Translations under genes and position numbers: made by a program
Part shown: positions 56,748 through 64,000 of the stretch, piece after piece
How positions within the stretch are numbered: the stretch's first letter is position 1
Layout: every line of letters starts with the position of its first letter
The notes under the pieces: generated by a model
Told to the model about the DNA's origin: nothing
Database searches by the model: none
The model's input: the letters and a program-made list of their open reading frames with translations, nothing else
Assembly (NCBI RefSeq): GCF_002104765.1
Contig: NZ_NCXM01000001.1
Location: 310,001 to 374,000, forward strand
Reading direction: 5' to 3'
Length of the DNA stretch: 64,000 nucleotides
Origin: Mycolicibacterium vulneris
GTDB taxonomy: Bacteria > Actinomycetota > Actinomycetes > Mycobacteriales > Mycobacteriaceae

Positions 56748-57398
56748 TCAGAGCTTGGAGCCCAGCCCCGCGATCAGATTGATCGTCACCGCCAGGACCA
56801 CCGCCCCCAGCAGGTAGGACACCAGCGCGTGGCGCAAGACCGTCGCCCTGATCGACGCCAAGCCGATCTCGGTGTCCGACACCTGATACGTCATACCGAC
56901 CGTGAAGGCGAGGTAGGCGAAATCCCGGAAGCGGGGCGGCTCGGGGTCGTGAAAGTCGATGCCGCCCGGGTCATCCGAGTAGTAGAGCCGCGCGTAGTGC
57001 ACCGAGTACAGCGTGTGCACGGCCACCCAGGACGCGGCAACAATCAGGACGCCGACGACGGCGGCCGCCAACGCCTCATGGCCCGAGCGTGAACCCGCAG
57101 CCACCACGTAGCCGACGCCGCCCAGGCTCGCCACGCTCGCCGACAGGATGACCGCGTCGGCGACCCACCGGGTCGGATCCTCCCGCGTTGCCCATCGACA
57201 CGTCTGCTCGGCGTCCATGCCGAGCAGGTTGAGGTGCGTCCACGCCGCATACATTCCGGCGGTGGCGATCCAGCCGGCAAGCGCATAACGCCAATCGACC
57301 GTGTTGCCCACCACGACAGCGACGGCGACTCCGAGGGCCACGCAGACCGATATCCGGACAGCGGCCGTGTCCCGCAACAGCTTCACCAGGGAATCCAC
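56748..57398 (-). CDS. DUF1345 membrane protein
   Basis: 216 residues with five to six membrane segments ([53 protein letters not shown], and others). The blocks [18 protein letters not shown] and [20 protein letters not shown] are the DUF1345 signature. No role is assigned. Start GTG 57398. Convergent with the membrane gene of the type VII-like cassette, 9 bp apart, and divergent from the next gene. Confidence 0.88.
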   Translation of the reverse strand: MDSLVKLLRDTAAVRISVCVALGVAVAVVVGNTVDWRYALAGWIATAGMYAAWTHLNLLGMDAEQTCRWATREDPTRWVADAVILSASVASLGGVGYVVAAGSRSGHEALAAAVVGVLIVAASWVAVHTLYSVHYARLYYSDDPGGIDFHDPEPPRFRDFAYLAFTVGMTYQVSDTEIGLASIRATVLRHALVSYLLGAVVLAVTINLIAGLGSKL

Positions 57399-57476
57399 GA
57401 CCTCGACCTAACCACCAACGCGTCGCGCAGGCTTGGCATCAGGAGATTGGCAGGTGCGATCAGTACCATCGGTCCC

Positions 57477-58022
57477 GTGGCAACCCATGGCCCACGCGAC
57501 GACTTCCACAACCAGCCGACGCAGCATGGCGAGTTTGGTGCGAGCGAACAGCCACCGACCGGCGAGATTCCGCCGGCCGGTCCCCCGCCGAACCCGCCCG
57601 AGGGATCCGAGCAATTCGGCGACGTCGACCCGTTTGACCAGGACGCCGAGCCGACTCCCTGGTATCGCAAACCCAAAATGCTGATCGCCTGGTTGATCTC
57701 CGTCGTCATCCTGATCGCGTTGATCGTCTTCGGCATCATCGAGCTCATCCACGGACAGCAGACCGCCCCCCACGTTCCCAAAACGACGACGCCGACAAGC
57801 ACCGCCACCACCTCGACGACGACCCCGACCACCACCACGACCACAACGTCCTCGCCCAGCAGCAGCGCTGAACAGCCGCCGGCGCAGCAGCCGACGCAGC
57901 AGCAGCCCACCGGGGGACAGACGCAGCAGCCGACGCATCACCACCATGTGCCGCAGCTGCCGTCGGTGATCACCATTCCCGGGAGGCCGAATCCGATCAC
58001 GGTGCCGCCGGGCCTGCGTTAG
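57477..58022 (+). CDS. Membrane protein with Thr/Ser/Gln/Pro-rich outer tail
   Basis: 181 residues from GTG 57477. A Pro-rich cytoplasmic N-terminus (about 65 residues), one membrane helix (LIAWLISVVILIALIVFG), then an outer tail of 90 residues made of Thr, Ser, Gln, Pro with a HHHH cluster. The tail is likely disordered and possibly mannosylated, which is common in mycobacteria. The layout repeats in the C-terminus of the next gene. Function unknown. Confidence 0.75.
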   Translation: MATHGPRDDFHNQPTQHGEFGASEQPPTGEIPPAGPPPNPPEGSEQFGDVDPFDQDAEPTPWYRKPKMLIAWLISVVILIALIVFGIIELIHGQQTAPHVPKTTTPTSTATTSTTTPTTTTTTTSSPSSSAEQPPAQQPTQQQPTGGQTQQPTHHHHVPQLPSVITIPGRPNPITVPPGLR

Positions 58023-58155
58023 CGAGTCGGTGGCAAACCGAGCACGGTTCCATCGCGCACCGCCGGCGAAGCCCTACACTCGCTGCAGTCCACGGTCGCT
58101 ACGGTGAGGATCAGCGTGCGACAGCAACGGGACGACTGACACAGGGGTGTAGCAG

Positions 58156-59826
58156 ATGAGCGAGTCGCTCGGGCTATCGATCGGGGTGGCCAACCTGGTT
58201 GCCGCCCGCGCGGGCCGCGCTCCGATAATCCGCAGCTCCGTGCTGACCCTGTTCGAACAGCGGCCCACCGAAGTCGGCCTGCCAGAAGAGAATCCGAACC
58301 TGACCGAAGCCGGCCTGGTGCTGCGCGGATTCGTCGAACGCGTCGGCGACCGCGCGCCGTTGGTGGCGGCCGACGGCACCAAGTACCTCGGCGCGGCGCT
58401 GACGGTCGAGGCGATCGAGGCCATGGCCCGCGCGGTCGGCTACGGGACACCGATCACCATCGCGGTGCCCGCCTATTGGTCCGACGACCAGTTCGCGGCG
58501 CTGCGCGAGGAGTTCTTCGCCCAGTCCGACCTGGCACGCGGCGGGGTGGCGCCGATGCTGGTGTCCGACGCCACGGCCGCGCTCGCTGCGCTGCGCGGCA
58601 CGCCGGGACTCGGGGCCGACGGCGTTATTGCGCTGTGCGACTTCGGCGCCGGCGGCACCACCGTAACGTTGATGGACGCCAAGGCCGGCTTTGCGCCCGT
58701 CGGGCGGGCGACGCGGTACACCGATTTCTCCGGCGACGCGATCGATCAGCTCGTCCTGGATCACCTACTGGCTTCCGACGTCAGCACCGCCATGCTCGGC
58801 GGCACCGCGCGGGTCGGGTCGCAGGCCCGCCTGCTAGGCGCCTGCCGGCGCGCCAAGGAGCAGCTGTCGACGGCCGCGGTGGGCACCATCGCCGGCGCAT
58901 CCGGCGACGGTGCCCAGTTGTCCCGCACCGAATTCGAGCAACTCATCTCCGGCCCGCTGGACCGTTTCCTTTCGTCGGTCGACGAGTCGTTGCGGCGCAA
59001 CGCAATTCCGAACACCAGGCTGAGCGCCGTGGCGATCGCCGGCGGTGGCGCGAACATCCCCCTGCTTAAGGCGCGGTTGGGGCAGCGCTTCGGGGTGCCG
59101 GTGCACAGCACCGCCCAGCCGGCCCTCAGCGCCGCCGTGGGTGCGGCGGTGCTCGGCCCGCGTTACGCGTCGGGGGTAGCCCCGACCGCCGCTGCCGCCG
59201 CGGTGGAGACACCGACCGAGATGGTCGGCACCGCCGGGCTCGACATGACCCAGGCCGCCTGGGCGGCCCAGGCCACCGACGTGGATGACGCCCTGGCCTG
59301 GTCGCAGGACGCGGACCACGACGAGCCGGTGCCCTACACCGGCCGCGACGCCACGGGCGAGTACGCCAATGAGGCAAGGGAATTCGACGACGCGACGGGC
59401 AGCCGCTACGCCGGCGGCCAGGCGAAACTGCCCTGGTACAAACGCACTGCGCTGGTGTTGAGCGTGGCCGGGGCGGGCGCGGCGGTGCTGGTGGCCCTGA
59501 TATTGGCGATCAACCTGCTGCTCACCAAGTCCACCCCGGCCACTCCCACGTCGCCGCCCAGCCAACCGCCGCAGACGGTGACCATCACCGGACCGAACGA
59601 CAGCACCACCGTCACCGTGATCCCCGCGCCGCCGCCACCGTCCAACGAGGCGCCGGCCACCACGACCACCACGCCCGCGCCTGAGCCGTCGACCACGACC
59701 ACGACGGCGCCGCCGAGCACCACAACCACGACCGCCGCGCCCACCACGACGTCGCAGGCGACCACCACCGCGGCGCCGACGACCACGCGCTCGCGGCCCA
59801 TCTTCCAACCCCCGTTCGGGCGCTGA
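58156..59826 (+). CDS. Hsp70-like ATPase-fold protein with membrane helix and Thr/Pro tail
   Basis: 556 residues. Residues 1-345 follow the Hsp70/actin ATPase fold: LGLSIGVANLVAARAG (phosphate 1, divergent), VPAYWSDDQFAALREEFF (as in DnaK VPAYFND), ALCDFGAGGTTVTLMDA (phosphate 2) and VAIAGGGANIPLLKARLG (adenosine motif). No Hsp70 substrate-binding domain follows. An acidic linker leads to a membrane helix at about 430-455 and a Thr/Pro-rich outer tail of 95 residues. It may be a signalling or scaffold ATPase rather than a chaperone. TACACT at 58075-58080 is a plausible -10. Start ATG 58156. Confidence 0.85.
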   Translation: MSESLGLSIGVANLVAARAGRAPIIRSSVLTLFEQRPTEVGLPEENPNLTEAGLVLRGFVERVGDRAPLVAADGTKYLGAALTVEAIEAMARAVGYGTPITIAVPAYWSDDQFAALREEFFAQSDLARGGVAPMLVSDATAALAALRGTPGLGADGVIALCDFGAGGTTVTLMDAKAGFAPVGRATRYTDFSGDAIDQLVLDHLLASDVSTAMLGGTARVGSQARLLGACRRAKEQLSTAAVGTIAGASGDGAQLSRTEFEQLISGPLDRFLSSVDESLRRNAIPNTRLSAVAIAGGGANIPLLKARLGQRFGVPVHSTAQPALSAAVGAAVLGPRYASGVAPTAAAAAVETPTEMVGTAGLDMTQAAWAAQATDVDDALAWSQDADHDEPVPYTGRDATGEYANEAREFDDATGSRYAGGQAKLPWYKRTALVLSVAGAGAAVLVALILAINLLLTKSTPATPTSPPSQPPQTVTITGPNDSTTVTVIPAPPPPSNEAPATTTTTPAPEPSTTTTTAPPSTTTTTAAPTTTSQATTTAAPTTTRSRPIFQPPFGR

Positions 59827-60075
59827 CCAGACGGATTTCGCCCGAGCCGCGAAAGGACCCCGGCAAAGGTCATTTAACGAAATTTGGTGGCGCTCATCAC
59901 TCCGACAAACGTCACATCGAGTTAGTGGGTATTAACCAGCAGGCCAGAGGCACCGGCGAACGGCAAGTTAGGGCAGCCTTTCTCGCGCTGAAAGCCGCGA
60001 AGATGTAACTATGAGCGGGGCTTAAGCAGGCAACTAAGCACAGGCCGAATTATCTATGCATTGGGGAGACCTTCC

Positions 60076-63057
60076 GTGACAACGCAGATGCTCATCAGGC
60101 TGATCGTGGGCATGGGCATGACGCTGGTCGTGGCCGCACTCGCCGCACGGCGTGTCCTGTGGCTGTTCAAGCTGATCACGTCCGGCAAGCCGGCCCCGGG
60201 GCACACCGACGAACCCGGCAAACGCGTCTGGGCCGAGGTCTCCGAGGTCTTCGGTCAGCGCAAGCTATTGAAGTGGTCCATCCCCGGCCTGGCGCACTTC
60301 TTCACGATGTGGGGCTTCTTCATCCTGCTGACGGTCTACATCGAGGCCTACGGTTTGCTGTTCCAGGACAACTTCCACATCCCGATCATCGGCCGCTGGA
60401 ACGCGCTGGGCTTCCTGCAGGACTTCTTCGCGACCGCCGTCTTCCTCGGCATCGTCACCTTCGCCATCATCCGATTGATGCGCAGCCCGAGGGAGATCGG
60501 ACGCTCGTCACGGTTCTACGGCTCGCACACCGGCGGTGCCTGGCTGGTGCTGTTCATGATCTTCAACGTCGTCTTCACCTACGTGTTCGTGCGCGGAGCC
60601 GCGGTCAACAACGGCACGCTGCCCTACGGAAACGGCGCCTTCCTGTCGCAGCTGTTCGGAGCCATCCTGCGACCGCTGGGCCAGCCCGCCAACGAGATCA
60701 TCGAAACGACTGCGCTGCTGCTGCACATCTTGGTCATGCTGGCGTTCCTCATCATCGTGCTGCACTCCAAGCACATGCACATCTTCACCGCGCCGATCAA
60801 CGTCATCTTCAAGCGCCTGCCCGACGGGCTGGGCCCGCTGCTGCCCCTCGAGCACGACGGCAAGCCGATCGACTTCGAAAACCCGCCCGACGATGCCGAA
60901 TTCGGTCGCGGCAAGATCGAGGACTTCAGCTGGAAGGGCATGCTGGACTTCGCCACCTGTACCGAGTGCGGGCGCTGCCAGTCGCAGTGCCCGGCGTGGA
61001 ACACCGGCAAGCCGCTGTCGCCCAAGCTCGTCATCATGGACCTGCGCGACCACTGGATGGCCAAGGCGCCCTACATCCTGGGCGATAAGGAAAGCCCCCT
61101 CGAGAGCACGCCGGAAGGCGGGATCGGCGAGGAACTGTCCGGCGAGAAGCACGCCGAGGCCCACCACGTTCCCGAGTCCGGCTTCGGCCGCGTCATGGGA
61201 TCCGGCCCCGAGCAGGCCAGCCGGCCGCTGGTCGGCACCGAGGAACAGGGCGGCGTCATCGACCCCGACGTGCTGTGGTCCTGCGTGTCCTGCGGCGCCT
61301 GCGTCGAGCAGTGCCCGGTGGACATCGAGCACATCGATCACATCATCGACATGCGCCGCTACCAGGTGATGATGGAGTCGGAGTTTCCCTCCGAGCTGTC
61401 GGTGCTGTTCAAGAACCTGGAAACCAAGGGCAACCCGTGGGGCCAGAACGCATCGGACCGCACCAGCTGGATCGACGAGGTCGACTTCGACGTGCCGGTC
61501 TACGGCGAGGACGTCGACAGCTTCGACGGGTTCGAGTACCTGTTCTGGGTGGGTTGCGCCGGCGCCTACGACGACAAGGCCAAGAAGACCACCAAGGCCG
61601 TCGCCGAGCTGCTGGCCATCGCCGGCGTGAAGTACCTCGTGCTCGGCACCGGCGAGTCCTGCAACGGCGACTCCGCGCGCCGCTCGGGCAACGAGTTCCT
61701 GTTCCAGCAGCTGGCCGCCCAGGCCGTCGAGACCCTGGACGGGGTCTTCGAGGGCGTGGAGACCGTCGACCGCAAGATCGTCGTCACCTGTCCGCACTGC
61801 TTCAACACCCTGGGCCGCGAGTACCGCCAGCTCGGCGCTAACTACTCGGTGCTGCACCACACTCAGCTGCTCAACCGGCTGATCCGGGACGACAAGCTGG
61901 TGCCGGTCACCCCGGTGTCGCAGGACATCACCTATCACGACCCCTGCTACCTGGGCCGACACAACAAGGTCTACGAGGCGCCGCGCGAGCTGATCGGGGC
62001 CGCGGGGGCGAACCTGACCGAGATGCCGCGCCACGCCGAGCGCAGCTTCTGCTGTGGCGCCGGCGGCGCGCGGATGTGGATGGAAGAGCACATCGGCAAG
62101 CGGATCAACCACGAGCGCGTCGACGAGGCACTGGCCACCGGCGCCGCCACCATCGCCACCGGCTGCCCCTTCTGCCGGGTGATGGTCACCGACGGTGTCA
62201 ACGACCGCCAGGAAGAGGCCGGCCGCAGCGGTGTCGAGGTGCTCGACGTCGCGCAGATTCTGCTCGGGTCCCTCGAGTACGACAAGGGGACGCTGCCGGA
62301 GAAGGGCACGGCCGCCAAGGAGGCCGAGAAGCGGGCGGCTGCAGCGCCGAAGGCCTCAACCGCCACGGCGACCGCCCCCGCCGAGGCGCCGGCCGACGAG
62401 GCACCCGCCAAGGCCGAGGCCGCCCCGAAGTCCGAGGCCGCCGCCCCCGTCAAGGGGCTGGGCATCGCCGGCGGCGCCAAGAGGCCCGGCGCGAAGAAAG
62501 CCGCGGCCGAACCGGCCGGCGAGGCCACGGCGCAGGCGGCCGCCCCCGTCAAGGGGCTGGGCATCGCCGGCGGCGCCAAGAGGCCCGGCGCGAAGAAAGC
62601 CGCACCGGCGGCCGAGACCGCCAAGGCCGAGGCGCCGACCGAAGATGGCGAAGCCACGGCACCCGCCGCACCGGTGAAGGGCCTGGGCCTGGCCGCGGGC
62701 GCCAAGCGACCCGGCGCCAAGAAGTCCGCACCGGCGGCCCCTAAAGCCGACGCCCCCAAGGCCGAGGCGACCGCGGAAGCGGCCCCCGCCACCGAGACCG
62801 AGCCCGAAGCCAAGGCACCCGAGGCCCCGGTCAAGGGACTGGGCATCGCCGCGGGCGCCAAGCGTCCGGGTGCCAAGAAGGCGGCCCCCAAGGCCGAGGC
62901 CCCTAAGCCCGAACCGGCCGAAGCCCCCAAGGCCGAAGCCGAGCCGGCGCCGAAAGCGGAGCCGGCAAAGCAGACCGACGGCGACGACGCGCCGCCGCAG
63001 CCACCCGTCAAAGGCCTGGGCATTGCCCGTGGGGCGCGTCCCCCGGGCAAGCGCTGA
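60076..63057 (+). CDS. Membrane Fe-S oxidoreductase (CCG-domain, HdrD/GlpC-like), Rv0338c-like
   Basis: 993 residues. The N-terminal membrane segment has six hydrophobic helices, as in respiratory nitrate reductase gamma/HdrE. Two [4Fe-4S] clusters: CTECGRCQSQCP from residue 295 and CVSCGACVEQCP from residue 403. Two CCG domains follow with VGCAGAYDD, TCPHCFNTLG, HDPCYLGRH and FCCGAGGARMW. The family links cytosolic electron carriers (often ETF) to quinone. The last 200 residues are Ala/Pro/Lys/Glu-rich with five PVKGLGIA repeats. Start GTG 60076 after GGGGAG; an upstream TTG 60061 is unlikely. Confidence 0.92.
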   Translation: MTTQMLIRLIVGMGMTLVVAALAARRVLWLFKLITSGKPAPGHTDEPGKRVWAEVSEVFGQRKLLKWSIPGLAHFFTMWGFFILLTVYIEAYGLLFQDNFHIPIIGRWNALGFLQDFFATAVFLGIVTFAIIRLMRSPREIGRSSRFYGSHTGGAWLVLFMIFNVVFTYVFVRGAAVNNGTLPYGNGAFLSQLFGAILRPLGQPANEIIETTALLLHILVMLAFLIIVLHSKHMHIFTAPINVIFKRLPDGLGPLLPLEHDGKPIDFENPPDDAEFGRGKIEDFSWKGMLDFATCTECGRCQSQCPAWNTGKPLSPKLVIMDLRDHWMAKAPYILGDKESPLESTPEGGIGEELSGEKHAEAHHVPESGFGRVMGSGPEQASRPLVGTEEQGGVIDPDVLWSCVSCGACVEQCPVDIEHIDHIIDMRRYQVMMESEFPSELSVLFKNLETKGNPWGQNASDRTSWIDEVDFDVPVYGEDVDSFDGFEYLFWVGCAGAYDDKAKKTTKAVAELLAIAGVKYLVLGTGESCNGDSARRSGNEFLFQQLAAQAVETLDGVFEGVETVDRKIVVTCPHCFNTLGREYRQLGANYSVLHHTQLLNRLIRDDKLVPVTPVSQDITYHDPCYLGRHNKVYEAPRELIGAAGANLTEMPRHAERSFCCGAGGARMWMEEHIGKRINHERVDEALATGAATIATGCPFCRVMVTDGVNDRQEEAGRSGVEVLDVAQILLGSLEYDKGTLPEKGTAAKEAEKRAAAAPKASTATATAPAEAPADEAPAKAEAAPKSEAAAPVKGLGIAGGAKRPGAKKAAAEPAGEATAQAAAPVKGLGIAGGAKRPGAKKAAPAAETAKAEAPTEDGEATAPAAPVKGLGLAAGAKRPGAKKSAPAAPKADAPKAEATAEAAPATETEPEAKAPEAPVKGLGIAAGAKRPGAKKAAPKAEAPKPEPAEAPKAEAEPAPKAEPAKQTDGDDAPPQPPVKGLGIARGARPPGKR
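62446..63054 (+). repeat. Five-copy PVKGLGIA-GAKRPGAKK coding repeat
   Basis: Copies start at 62446, 62545, 62671, 62827 and 63004 in the tail of the Fe-S oxidoreductase gene. The first two are 99 bp apart and identical in DNA over at least 54 bp, a recent duplication. The later copies are divergent; the last (GIARGARPPGKR) ends the protein. Spacers are Ala/Pro/Glu/Lys-rich. Confidence 0.9.
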
Positions 63058-63089
63058 CCTGCGTCTTTCACGCTTGACAGCAAATTTCA

Positions 63090-64000
63090 GTGGACAGTGA
63101 TGGCACCATTAATGGTGTGACCACCCATCACCTGCCCCTACACGCGTCGGGTCATCACCGGCCCCAACGCAGTTTCGTGCAGTCGTCGAAGCTTCAGGAC
63201 GTCCTATACGAGATTCGCGGGCCCGTACACGCGCAGGCCGCGCGGCTGGAGGCCGAGGGGCATCGCATCCTCAAGCTCAACATCGGCAACCCGGCGCCGT
63301 TCGGCTTCGAGGCGCCCGACGTGATCATGCGGGACATGATCCAGGCCCTGCCGTACGCCCAGGGATACTCCGACTCGCAGGGCATCCTGCCCGCCCGCCG
63401 TGCGGTGGTGACCCGCTACGAGCTGGTCGACGGCTTCCCCCGGTTCGACGTCGACGATGTCTATCTGGGCAACGGCGTGTCCGAGCTGATCACCATGACG
63501 CTGCAGGCGCTGCTGGACAACGGCGACGAGGTGCTGATCCCGTCGCCGGACTACCCGCTGTGGACGGCATCGACCTCGCTGGCGGGTGGCACGCCCGTGC
63601 ACTACCTGTGCGACGAGACCCAGGGCTGGCAGCCGGACATCGCCGACATGGAGTCCAAGATCACCGACCGCACCAAGGCGCTGGTCGTGATCAACCCGAA
63701 CAACCCGACCGGCGCGGTCTACACCAGCGAAGTCCTCACCCAGATCGTCGATCTCGCGCGCAAGCACGAGCTGCTGCTGCTCGCCGACGAGATCTACGAC
63801 AAGATCCTTTACGACGACGCCAAGCACATCAACCTGGCCACGCTGGCGCCGGACATGTTGTGCCTGACCTTCAACGGCCTGTCCAAGGCCTACCGGGTGG
63901 CGGGCTATCGGGCCGGCTGGCTGGCGATCACCGGGCCCAAGGACCACGCCGGCAGCTTCATCGAGGGCATCAACCTGCTGGCCAACATGCGGCTGTGCCC
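63090..64000 (+). CDS. aspC: Aminotransferase (AspC/alanine type), 3' end outside window
   Basis: 303 codons visible. Class I/II PLP aminotransferase, Rv0337c counterpart: KLNIGNPAPFGFEAPD, YPLWTASTSLAGG, INPNNPTGAVYTSEV, ADEIYDKILYDD and the PLP-lysine region FNGLSKAYRVAGYRAGW. Start GTG 63090 (residues MDSDGTINGVTTHHLP) is chosen because it aligns with the M. tuberculosis N-terminus; GTG 63117 is the alternative. It lies 32 bp after the Fe-S oxidoreductase gene. The usual roles are aspartate or alanine transamination. Confidence 0.95.
   Translation, partial: MDSDGTINGVTTHHLPLHASGHHRPQRSFVQSSKLQDVLYEIRGPVHAQAARLEAEGHRILKLNIGNPAPFGFEAPDVIMRDMIQALPYAQGYSDSQGILPARRAVVTRYELVDGFPRFDVDDVYLGNGVSELITMTLQALLDNGDEVLIPSPDYPLWTASTSLAGGTPVHYLCDETQGWQPDIADMESKITDRTKALVVINPNNPTGAVYTSEVLTQIVDLARKHELLLLADEIYDKILYDDAKHINLATLAPDMLCLTFNGLSKAYRVAGYRAGWLAITGPKDHAGSFIEGINLLANMRLC

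Noticed and set aside
57234..57476. Upstream extension of the 57477 gene
   Set aside because: It overlaps the start of the DUF1345 gene on the other strand and adds no recognisable sequence; GTG 57477 gives a sensible membrane protein.

Overview
The window reads as chromosomal DNA of a slow-growing nontuberculous Mycobacterium, most like the M. avium complex. Base composition is GC-rich with many GTG starts. Nearly every gene has a recognisable M. tuberculosis counterpart between aspC (Rv0337c) and ackA (Rv0409), including fgd1, TtfA, the flavohemoglobin Rv0385 and the dnaK-grpE-dnaJ1-hspR operon. Equivalences to Rv genes are from memory of gene content and protein sequence, not from a search. 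I see no tRNA, rRNA, CRISPR array, insertion sequence or prophage.

Layout. 1-6.2 kb: a DUF1501 protein cut by the window edge, the acetate pathway (ackA, pta), fgd1 (F420-dependent glucose-6-phosphate dehydrogenase) and a metallo-beta-lactamase-fold hydrolase. 6.2-12.5 kb: an acetyltransferase, methyltransferase and DUF3054 operon facing an acyl-CoA dehydrogenase pair (fadE7 plus a second FadE), a TetR regulator, a secreted protein, and a 39-residue exported Cys peptide. 12.8-17.3 kb: NADH dehydrogenase II, metZ, a rhodanese and purT. 17.4-29 kb: a hotdog thioesterase, purA, a secreted histidine phosphatase, an M50 protease, a CDF metal exporter, fba, a DedA protein, a fused CoA-transferase and a GH76 enzyme. 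29-39.3 kb: a complete form I carbon monoxide dehydrogenase locus (coxM, coxS, coxL, two XdhC proteins, a MobA-like protein, MoxR, CoxG, CoxE) with a divergent LysR regulator. 39.3-48.5 kb: rRNA/tRNA methyltransferase, lipoprotein, pyrE, SDR, ttfA, clpB, DUF3060, flavohemoglobin, aldose epimerase. 48.5-52.6 kb: the heat-shock operon dnaK-grpE-dnaJ1-hspR. 52.9-64 kb: a lipoprotein, DUF488, a three-gene cassette resembling a type VII secretion substrate with partners, DUF1345, two membrane proteins with Thr/Pro-rich tails (one carrying an Hsp70-like ATPase fold), a large Fe-S oxidoreductase with a repeated tail, and the start of aspC.

Regulation visible in the sequence includes HspR-type HAIR repeats upstream of dnaK (two) and clpB (one), a FadR-like TetR operator between the divergent fadE7 and DUF3054 operons, and an ArsR/SmtB-like palindrome over the likely -10 box of the CDF exporter gene. 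Several -10 boxes sit 6-8 nt from start codons, which suggests leaderless mRNAs.

Most interesting. (1) 54250-56738 encodes a WxxxNG-type helical N-terminus joined to a glycine-zipper C-terminus, followed by an LpqN-like protein and a polytopic membrane protein in a tight operon. This has the layout of a type VII secreted membrane toxin with chaperone and immunity genes, but it is unproven. (2) A membrane-anchored Hsp70-like protein with an extracytoplasmic Thr/Pro tail. (3) The block 17.4-48.5 kb is inverted relative to its flanks compared with M. tuberculosis, and a 57-bp tandem duplication lies at one junction. (4) Two related intergenic palindromes and four convergent gene pairs that share a palindromic stop tetranucleotide.
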